DNA of 64,000 nucleotides from Acidobacteriota bacterium (lineage in GTDB: Bacteria > Acidobacteriota > Thermoanaerobaculia > UBA5066): assembly GCA_016716715.1 (NCBI GenBank), contig JADJVE010000002.1, forward strand, positions 434,001 through 498,000, written 5' to 3'. Under the pieces are notes generated by a model. It had not been told where the DNA came from. It saw only the letters and a list, made by a program, of their open reading frames with translations, and did no database searches. The position numbers and the translations under genes were made by a program. Shown here one piece after another: positions 58,097-64,000 of this stretch; position 1 is the first letter of the stretch, and each line of letters begins with the position of its first letter.

Positions 58097-58759
58097 ATGG
58101 CGGGCGGTCGCGTCGGGACCGTTCTCGTCCTCGCGGCGGCCGTCGCCGCGGCCGTCCTCGTCGCGCCGGCCGTGAAGCGGACGATCGCCCTCGGCGACCG
58201 CGCGAAGGGCGCGCCGGTCTCGCTCCTCGCGGGCCACGGCTTCACACTCGAACTGCCGAAGGGCCGCTGGTACGAAGCGCGTGTCCCGCGATTCGAGCTC
58301 ACGGACGGCGGAGACCCGACGGACCCGAACCGCCCGGCGCTCGAGCACCGGCTCCTGCGCGCGGGCGAGCCGGCTCAGCTCGCCGTCATCTCGTGGCGGC
58401 TCGGGGGCGACGGCAGCCTCGACCTCGACGACGCCGCGGCGCTCGTTTCGGAGGGATCGGCGCGACGCCTCGAGAAGTGGAAGCTCATCGGCGTCGCTCC
58501 GCTGCCCGGACGGGGCGCGACGCGCGTTCTCCACGCGACGGCTCTGCTCGAGGGCCGGGACGTCGAGCTGCTCTGGGGTCTCTATCCCTCCGGCCCGACC
58601 GTGTACGGCGTGCTCGTCGCCGTGGAGCCGGCCGCCTTCGCGAGGCTGCGCGGCGAGATGGAGGGCATCCTCGCATCCGTCCGCGCGTTCGACACGGGCG
58701 CATCGGGGAACGGGTCGACCTTGTTCTCGACCGGCGGAAGCGTCTTCAGGAAGTCGTAG
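58097..58759 (+). CDS. Membrane-anchored hypothetical protein
   Basis: 220 residues. N-terminal helix VGTVLVLAAAVAAAVLVAPA, then a soluble domain (GHGFTLELPKGRWYEARVP, PAQLAVISWRLGGDGSLDL, VYGVLVAVEPAAFARLRGEM). I do not recognise it. It starts 2 bases after ypdA. Its last 59 codons overlap the end of the convergent cytochrome gene on the other strand. Confidence 0.65.
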   Translation: MAGGRVGTVLVLAAAVAAAVLVAPAVKRTIALGDRAKGAPVSLLAGHGFTLELPKGRWYEARVPRFELTDGGDPTDPNRPALEHRLLRAGEPAQLAVISWRLGGDGSLDLDDAAALVSEGSARRLEKWKLIGVAPLPGRGATRVLHATALLEGRDVELLWGLYPSGPTVYGVLVAVEPAAFARLRGEMEGILASVRAFDTGASGNGSTLFSTGGSVFRKS

Positions 58760-59688
58760 ATCGCGCCGAGGTCCTCGTCCGTCATTCCGGAGAGCGCGAG
58801 CCACGGCATCAGCGTGTTGCGACCCCTCGACGCGACCGGCGCCGCGTCGCCCGTCAGGCCCGCGAAGGACCGGAAGCGCCCGATGAACTCCTCCTTCGTC
58901 GCGCGGCCGAGGTACGCGTCCTTGTGCGGCGTGAGGTTCGGCGTCACGTTGCGGCCCCACGGGCCCTTGAACATCCTTCCCCCGGTGTACTCGCGCCCGG
59001 GGATGGGCGCGCCCGGCCGCGACTCGGGCGTATGGCAGCCCACGCAGCCCCCGATCACGGTGAGGTACTTCCCGTATCCAAGGTGGTCCGCCTTCGGGTC
59101 CGGCGTGGCGATCGGTCCGGTCACGGGCCTGGGCGCGCTCTTCACGAGGAGGTTCACCGGGAAGTCGATCTTCTTCGCCGGCACCGCGTTTCGGATCGGG
59201 CGGAGCGCCCTGAGGTACAGGACGATCGCGCGCGCGTCCTCGTCGCTCATCTCGTGGTACGCCGGGTACGGCATCATCGGGAAGAGCGTGTTGCCGTCGC
59301 GGTCGACGCCCTCGCGGATCGCACGCAGGATCTCGCCGTCCGTCCACTTTCCGAGCCCGGTCTCCGGATCGGGCGTGATGTTGCGGGCGTAGAGGACGCC
59401 GGGGATCCCAAACTCCTTCGTGAACGCGAATCCGCCCTTCCCCTCGGTGCCCGGGATGCGCGGCAGCCCGAACCGGTCGAACTTCGCATCGGAGTGGCAC
59501 AGGAGGCAGTCCACGACGTGCATCGCGAGGTACTCGCCGCGCGCGAGGCGAGCGGGCGTCGCCTCGATCTTCTCGGGCGACGCGGGCCGCTGTGCGGGCT
59601 TCTTCGCGGCGAGATAGGCGATCCCGGCTCCCGCGAGGACGGCGAGGACGCTCACGACGAGAACGAGTCCCTTTATCAAACGCTTCAT
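58582..59688 (-). CDS. Membrane-anchored dihaem cytochrome c
   Basis: 368 residues. One N-terminal helix (LIKGLVLVVSVLAVLAGAGI), then two c-type haem sites: DCLLCH and GCVGCH, with Met ligands likely in FPMMPYPAYH and LMPWLALSG. The architecture resembles alcohol or sugar dehydrogenase cytochromes and other periplasmic electron carriers. No dehydrogenase lies beside it. The last 50 residues, beyond VENKVDPFPDAP, are low in similarity to haem proteins and overlap the opposite gene. Confidence 0.87.
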   Translation of the reverse strand: MKRLIKGLVLVVSVLAVLAGAGIAYLAAKKPAQRPASPEKIEATPARLARGEYLAMHVVDCLLCHSDAKFDRFGLPRIPGTEGKGGFAFTKEFGIPGVLYARNITPDPETGLGKWTDGEILRAIREGVDRDGNTLFPMMPYPAYHEMSDEDARAIVLYLRALRPIRNAVPAKKIDFPVNLLVKSAPRPVTGPIATPDPKADHLGYGKYLTVIGGCVGCHTPESRPGAPIPGREYTGGRMFKGPWGRNVTPNLTPHKDAYLGRATKEEFIGRFRSFAGLTGDAAPVASRGRNTLMPWLALSGMTDEDLGAIYDFLKTLPPVENKVDPFPDAPVSNARTDARMPSISPRSLAKAAGSTATSTPYTVGPEG

Positions 59689-59747
59689 TGGCGAAGGATA
59701 CGCCGACCCGGCTGCAATTTCGCCACGCGCCGCGCCAACGCGCCGCG

Positions 59748-61118
59748 TCAGCGCCCGAGCGGCAGGCGCAGGAAGACGAGGTCCTCGAGCGTCCCGGCTG
59801 GCGGCATCGAGCCGCCTTCGCCGACGGCGTCGACCTGGCTGTTGGCGACGTAAACGTAGTCGTCGCCGGCCACAGTCCCGCCCACGGGCACCCGGTACGC
59901 AGGGTGGGCGCAGTCGAGGATCTCCATCCCCGAGAACGAATTCCCGTCGGGCTCGAGCGTCCAGCGGCCCACGCGCCCCACGCTCACCGTGCCCGCGACT
60001 CCGACGAGCGCGTTGCGGTGGAAGACGAGCCCGTCGAGACCGGCCGGCCACGGGCCCGGCGGCTGGTCGAGGAGCGTCGAAGCGCCCGTCGCGGTGTCGA
60101 GGAGGTAGACGCCGCGCGCGAGGTCGGCGACCCACACGCGCGTGCCGTCGGACGAAAACGCGATGGACTTGGGCGCGACGAACGCGCCGGCCGCCGCCGC
60201 GACCGCGAGCTCCTCCGCGCCCGCGCGCAGGACGTGGACTTCTCCCGACGCGGTGTCCGTGACCCAGACGTTTCCGGCCGCGTCCACCGCGAGCCCCCCG
60301 AACTGGTGCGGCGGCCTCGTCATGGGCGACCACCGGCCGAGGATCGCCCCGGTCGCGAGATCGAACGCCACGAGCTGCGAGCGCCCGAAGTCCTCGGGAC
60401 GGAACCCCTCCATCGCGGGGTCGACGGCCGTCACGGCCCAGAGGCGGCGGCGCCCGGCGTCGATCTTCACCGCGAGCACGGCGTCGAGGTCTCCGGGGCT
60501 CCCGCCCGCGAAGTCGGACATCGCGGCCGGCGCGCCGGCGGCGCCGGGCGTCACGCGCACGATCTTCCGCTTCCTCAGGCTCGCCACGTAGAAGACCTTT
60601 GTGGCGGCGTCCCACGCGAGGTCGCCGGGAACGAGATCGCGCGCGCCGAGCGTAAACGCGACCGCCGAGCGGTGCGTCTTCGGAGCCTGCGCGCGAATGA
60701 CGGCCAGCGCGTCGTGGAAACGCGGGTCGGACGCGATGTCCTCGAACGACTTCGGAAGCGGAACGAGGCAGCTGTTCAGCCGCCACACCTGGTCCAGCCA
60801 CTCCAGCGCGGCCGGTGCGTTGCCCGCGTGCGCCCAGGCCGTCGCGGCGAGGTAGGCCGCCGCGTCGTCCGAAGGGTTGAACGCGAACGCGCGCTGGAAG
60901 CCGTCGCCCGAGGTCTCCCACTGCCGGCGCCCGAAGTCGAGGTGCCCGCCCGCGTAACCGTTCGCGATCACGGCCGCCTTCTGCGCGCCGAGCTTCGGAA
61001 CGGGCGGGGCCGCCGGCGTCGATGAAGTCGACGCGCCGCCGAGCGTGCAGCCCGCCGCCGCGAGCAGCAGCGCCGCGGCAGCCATCCGCCGCGCGCCCTC
61101 AGCCTTCGTCGCCGTCAT
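59748..61118 (-). CDS. Beta-propeller lipoprotein (NHL/SMP-30-like)
   Basis: 456 residues. Signal MAAAALLLAAAGC gives a lipidated Cys. A helical TPR-like part (GDGFQRAFAFNPSDDAAAYL, ALEWLDQVWRLNS) precedes a propeller with repeats such as GDLAWDAATKVFYVASLRKR, GGLAVDAAGNVWVTDTASGE and KSIAFSSDGTRVWVADLARG. It may act as a sensor or lactonase-like protein at the membrane. ATG 61118 overlaps the SRAP gene by 20 bases; an internal ATG at 61085 is possible. Confidence 0.72.
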   Translation of the reverse strand: MTATKAEGARRMAAAALLLAAAGCTLGGASTSSTPAAPPVPKLGAQKAAVIANGYAGGHLDFGRRQWETSGDGFQRAFAFNPSDDAAAYLAATAWAHAGNAPAALEWLDQVWRLNSCLVPLPKSFEDIASDPRFHDALAVIRAQAPKTHRSAVAFTLGARDLVPGDLAWDAATKVFYVASLRKRKIVRVTPGAAGAPAAMSDFAGGSPGDLDAVLAVKIDAGRRRLWAVTAVDPAMEGFRPEDFGRSQLVAFDLATGAILGRWSPMTRPPHQFGGLAVDAAGNVWVTDTASGEVHVLRAGAEELAVAAAAGAFVAPKSIAFSSDGTRVWVADLARGVYLLDTATGASTLLDQPPGPWPAGLDGLVFHRNALVGVAGTVSVGRVGRWTLEPDGNSFSGMEILDCAHPAYRVPVGGTVAGDDYVYVANSQVDAVGEGGSMPPAGTLEDLVFLRLPLGR

Positions 61119-61866
61119 CGCCGCCATTCTCCCAGAGGTCGCGCTGCGCGGCCGGCGCCCGCCCCTTCTTCGGCGGCGGCGGAGCCTCGGGCCCCGGCGC
61201 GTCGAGGACGGAAGGGTCGTCGTTCGCGGGCGCGTTGACGCGCCGCGACACGGCGAACGCCTCCATCTCTTCGGCTCCGAGGGGCGCGAAGAGCGGCGCG
61301 AGCGCCGCCGGGTCCTGCGCATCCGGGTCCAGCCACAGGTCCTCGCCCTCGGGCGTGAGGATGACGGGCATCCGGTCGTGCACGCCCTCGACGAGCTCGT
61401 TCGGCCGCGTCGTCAGGATCGCGAACGACCTGAGCGGCGGGCCGCTCCGCGGCGTCCACGTGTCGAAGATCCCCGCGAACGCGAACGGGCGGCGCGACTT
61501 CAGGCGCAGCGCGAACGGCTCGCGGCCGCGGTCGCCCTTCTTCCACTCGAAGAACCCGTCCGCCGGGACGAGCGCGCGGCTCCGGCGGAGCGGTTCCCTG
61601 AACGTGGGCTTCGCCGCCGCCGTCTCGGCGCGGGCGTTGATCGGGCGGCCCGCATCCTCGGGGCTCGCCGCCCACGACGGGACGAGGCCCCAGCGCATCG
61701 GCTCGAGGATGCGCGCGCCCTTCGTCTTCGCGTCGAGGCGCACGACGGGCAGGTCCTGCCCAGGCGCCGCGTTCCAGCGCGGGATCAGCGGGACGCGCTC
61801 GCCGCTCACGCGGAAGCGCGACGCGAGGACGTCGGCGGGCGTCACGAGCCAGTAGCGGCCGCACAC
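61099..61866 (-). CDS. SRAP-domain protein (YedK/HMCES type)
   Basis: 255 residues. MCGRYWLV carries Cys2, which forms a covalent link to abasic sites in single-stranded DNA. Other active-site blocks are PRWNAAPGQDLPV, GRPINARAETAA, PADGFFEWKK with the catalytic Glu, and GVHDRMPVIL with the His. A Pro/Lys-rich tail is extra. It lies next to kinase and glycosylase genes; the glycosylase would create the abasic sites this protein shields. Confidence 0.94.
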   Translation of the reverse strand: MCGRYWLVTPADVLASRFRVSGERVPLIPRWNAAPGQDLPVVRLDAKTKGARILEPMRWGLVPSWAASPEDAGRPINARAETAAAKPTFREPLRRSRALVPADGFFEWKKGDRGREPFALRLKSRRPFAFAGIFDTWTPRSGPPLRSFAILTTRPNELVEGVHDRMPVILTPEGEDLWLDPDAQDPAALAPLFAPLGAEEMEAFAVSRRVNAPANDDPSVLDAPGPEAPPPPKKGRAPAAQRDLWENGGDDGDEG

Positions 61867-61870
61867 GGCG

Positions 61871-63487
61871 TCAACCCCCCGCGGCGGCGCGGACTTCCGG
61901 CGTTTCGAGGCGCGTGCCCTCCGGCTCGGTCGGGAGCGGCCGGTAGGCGCCCGTTGCGGGTGCGTGGCGGTCCCACCAGCGCTCGGCGTCCGCCCGGGAC
62001 CAGAGGCCCGCCGAAGACGTCGCCGCGAGGCGCTCCTCGAGGACGCGCGCGCTCTCGGGGCGGTCCGCGGGGTCCTTCGCGAGACAGTCGAGCAGCACCG
62101 CCTCGAGGTCGGCGGGGATCGGCGTCGCGACGCGCTGCGAGGGCGGCACCGGCGGCGTCGACGTGTGGTCGTGCAGCGTTTCGAGGGCGGTCTTGCGATC
62201 GAACACCGTCTGGGCCGTGAGGAGGAAGTAGCCGACGCAGCCCAGCGCGTAGAGGTCCGCGCGCCCGTCCACCTCCTTGCCGAGGGCCATCTCGGGCGGC
62301 ATGTAGGCCGGCGTCCCGGCGATGAGGCCCGTCTGCGTGAGGTTCACCCCGCCGGTCGCGGACACGTCTTTCACGAGGCCGAAGTCCACGACCTTCACGA
62401 AGTCCGCCTCGCCCCCGTAGCGGCAGAGAAAGATGTTGCCGGGCTTGATGTCGCGGTGCACGAGTCCCGCGCCGTGGGCCTCGGTGAGCGAGCGGCACGC
62501 CTGCCGGAGGACGGACACGACCCGCTCGGGTGCGAGCGCCCCGTAACGCTCGACCAGCGTGTCGAGCGTGTACCCGTCGAGAAGCTCCATGACGTAGTAG
62601 AAGGCGCCGTCGTCCGAGCGGCCGAAGTCGTAGAGCTGGACCGTGTGGGGCGAGCGCAGGCCGGCCGTCGCCTTCGCCTCCCGCTCGAAGCGCGTCACGA
62701 GCTCCTTCGGGATTCCGCCATCGCGCCCGCGCACGAGCTTGATCGCGGCGTCGCGCGCGAGCATCCGATGCTCCGCGCGCCAGACCTCGCCCATGCCGCC
62801 GTGTCCGAGCGGTGCGACGAGGCGGTAGCTCCCGAGCTCCTCGGCCTTGCCGGCCTGAGCCGACAGGCGGTAGACGATCCGCGACCCGATGATCGCGATG
62901 ACGGAGGCGATGGCCGTCGGGAAGAACAGCGCGATCGCGAAGGCCCCCGACGGGGCCGGACGGTAGCCGAGCGCGATCCCGACGAGGAGCCCGATCGGGT
63001 CCATGAGCGCGGTCGCGATCGTCGCGAGGACCGTCTTCCCGCGCGTGGACGGGACGAGGAGCGGAAACGCCATGATGAGCACGGAGACGGAGGAAAAACC
63101 CTTCGGCAGGACTCCTGGGTTGTCCGGCACGGAGTGGTAAACCGCGGCGAGCAGGAACCCGACGAACACCTCGTAGACGAGCGCGCGGTCGAGGAGCTCG
63201 GCGGGGTCGAGGCCCGCGCGGCGGGTCACCGCGTACATGCCGAGCGAGACGACGACGATGGCGACCTGACCCAAGGGCACGATGCCGGGGAACGCGCCCA
63301 CTCCCGCGCGCGCCACGACCAGCCGCTCCACGACCGCGAAGGCGAGGACGCTTCCCGCCATGAGGAGCGCGACGTGGCCGAGCCTCCGCACGCCCGCGGC
63401 GAGTAGGTCGGGCGGCAGCGTCTCGCGCGCGGCGCGCGAGGACGCGCTCGACCCGGACGGGGTCTCGGCCTTCCGGCAGCGGGGCAT
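61871..63487 (-). CDS. Membrane serine/threonine kinase with N-terminal membrane domain
   Basis: 538 residues. The first ~205 residues hold about six helices (VALLMAGSVLAFAVVERLVV, GQVAIVVVSLGMYAV, FAIALFFPTAIASVIAIIGS). The kinase domain follows: LGHGGMGEVWRAE, AIKLV with the Lys, HRDIKPGNIF, VVDFGLVKD and GTPAYMPPEMALG; all catalytic residues are present. Most bacterial kinases place the kinase first and one helix after it, so this order is uncommon. Start codons of this gene and the divergent glycosylase are 18 bases apart. Confidence 0.9.
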   Translation of the reverse strand: MPRCRKAETPSGSSASSRAARETLPPDLLAAGVRRLGHVALLMAGSVLAFAVVERLVVARAGVGAFPGIVPLGQVAIVVVSLGMYAVTRRAGLDPAELLDRALVYEVFVGFLLAAVYHSVPDNPGVLPKGFSSVSVLIMAFPLLVPSTRGKTVLATIATALMDPIGLLVGIALGYRPAPSGAFAIALFFPTAIASVIAIIGSRIVYRLSAQAGKAEELGSYRLVAPLGHGGMGEVWRAEHRMLARDAAIKLVRGRDGGIPKELVTRFEREAKATAGLRSPHTVQLYDFGRSDDGAFYYVMELLDGYTLDTLVERYGALAPERVVSVLRQACRSLTEAHGAGLVHRDIKPGNIFLCRYGGEADFVKVVDFGLVKDVSATGGVNLTQTGLIAGTPAYMPPEMALGKEVDGRADLYALGCVGYFLLTAQTVFDRKTALETLHDHTSTPPVPPSQRVATPIPADLEAVLLDCLAKDPADRPESARVLEERLAATSSAGLWSRADAERWWDRHAPATGAYRPLPTEPEGTRLETPEVRAAAGG

Positions 63488-63493
63488 GGGGCC

Positions 63494-63499
63494 TATTCT
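63494..63499 (+). promoter_or_regulatory. -10 box in an 18-base divergent gap
   Basis: TATTCT ends 6 bases before the glycosylase ATG. Read on the other strand, CAGAAT sits 7 bases before the kinase ATG, so the two -10 boxes overlap. Any -35 must lie inside the opposite gene. Confidence 0.5.
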
Positions 63500-63505
63500 G
63501 CCCCG

Positions 63506-64000
63506 ATGCCGGAGCTTCCGGACATCGTCGTCTACGCGGAGCACCTCGAGCGCCGCCTGAAGGGCGAAACGCTGCGGGAGGTGCGTCTCGCGAGCCCGTT
63601 CGTCCTGCGGTCGGTCGAGCCACCCCTCGCCGCGATCGAGGGCCGTGCGCTTCGAGGAGTCTCACGGCTCGGGAAACGCCTCGTGTTTTCTTTTGAAGGG
63701 GAAGAGGGGGATTCGGACCAGAAGCGCGACCCCGACGGTGGTCTTTTCCTCGTCATGCACCTCATGATCGCGGGGCGCCTTCGATGGAGGGCCAGCGACG
63801 CCCCTCTTCCCATTCCCAAGAAAATCGGTCTTCTCTCTCTTCTCTTCGACCGCGGAACGCTCCTTTTCACGGAAGTGAGCCCGAAGAAGCGCGCCTGGGT
63901 GCGCGTCGTGTCAGGCCGCGAGGCGCTCGCCGCCCTCGATCCCGGCGGGCTCGAGCCTCTCGAAGCCTCGGAGGAGGCGTTCATCGCGCGGCTGCGCTCG
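63506..64000 (+). CDS. Formamidopyrimidine-DNA glycosylase family protein, 3' part missing
   Basis: The first 165 residues of an Fpg/Nei DNA repair enzyme. MPELPDIVVY carries the catalytic Pro2 and Glu3; LVMHLMIAGRLRW is the conserved strand pair and LLFTEVSPKKRAWVRVV follows. The segment SFEGEEGDSDQKRDPDGG (about residues 62-79) is longer than usual and its first codons form one arm of AT-rich pair G. The zinc finger end is beyond the window. Confidence 0.9.
   Translation, partial: MPELPDIVVYAEHLERRLKGETLREVRLASPFVLRSVEPPLAAIEGRALRGVSRLGKRLVFSFEGEEGDSDQKRDPDGGLFLVMHLMIAGRLRWRASDAPLPIPKKIGLLSLLFDRGTLLFTEVSPKKRAWVRVVSGREALAALDPGGLEPLEASEEAFIARLRS
63686..63824. repeat. AT-rich inverted pair G, inside the glycosylase
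   Basis: The arm at 63686-63709 (TTTTCTTTTGAAGGGG then AAGAGGGG) faces the one at 63801-63824 (CCCCTCTTCCCATTCC then CAAGAAAA). They are reverse complements over 24 positions with 3 mismatches and 91 bases between. They encode FSFEGEEG and APLPIPKKIG; the region between has ordinary GC-rich codons. Confidence 0.8.

Overview
The window is about 64 kb of very GC-rich bacterial chromosome that is almost entirely coding. No phage, CRISPR array or rRNA is visible. The gene content suggests an uncultured Acidobacteriota-type bacterium, perhaps the Thermoanaerobaculia/Holophagae side: two VWFA-related proteins of the type common in that phylum, serine/threonine kinases with TolB-like propellers, many S9 peptidases, a YpdA-type bacillithiol-linked reductase, and PIG-L and DUF2752 proteins. 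This placement is inferred from gene families, with no marker-gene phylogeny.

Layout. 1-600: end of a lipoprotein gene, the decayed tail of a tyrosine recombinase, and tRNA-Val(UAC). 0.6-16 kb: housekeeping genes (MerA-like oxidoreductase plus TVP38, methyltransferase, alpha/beta hydrolase, sucCD, PIG-L deacetylase, ndk, VWFA protein, OmpA lipoprotein, RluA-type synthase, aminopeptidase P, FtsX-type permease). Nearly all of these are broken by single-base indels, most likely sequence error. 15.8-20.8 kb: oligopeptidase B lacking its nucleophile segment, a small Cys-rich protein, a HEAT-plus-serine-hydrolase fusion and a PLP enzyme. 20.8-26.2 kb: a tight operon for oxidising 2-oxoacids with ferredoxin and conserving the thioester as ATP (delta-alpha and beta-gamma fused oxidoreductase, a second small Cys-rich protein, ADP-forming acyl-CoA synthetase). 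With the many peptidases this points to peptide or amino-acid use. 26-35 kb: DUF2157 membrane pair, RmlD, DUF2752, YIP1, S9 peptidase, aldo/keto reductase, GGDEF protein and quinone reductase. 35.5-46.6 kb: a metallophosphoesterase, then an operon joining PspA, an ABC importer whose binding protein is fused to an OmpA domain, a coiled-coil membrane protein and an AAA+ ATPase, then a large secreted protein. 46.6-64 kb: fumC, kinase-propeller, MFS, PPIase, HtrA, a pseudopilin/VWFA operon, YpdA, dihaem cytochrome c, beta-propeller lipoprotein, SRAP, a membrane-first kinase and the start of an Fpg-type glycosylase.

The most unusual signal is a family of short AT-rich sequences built on TTTCTTWGAAGG. 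They lie mostly inside genes, and at six places they form inverted pairs 6 to 91 bases apart; a seventh copy is unpaired. Their codons differ sharply from the surrounding GC-rich usage. Other notable points are a 15-base motif shared at the same distance (52-53 bases) upstream of two genes linked by the Cys-rich paralogues, a recurring TANNNT box 6-10 bases before start codons that suggests leaderless transcripts, and a C-terminal module shared by two unrelated secreted proteins.
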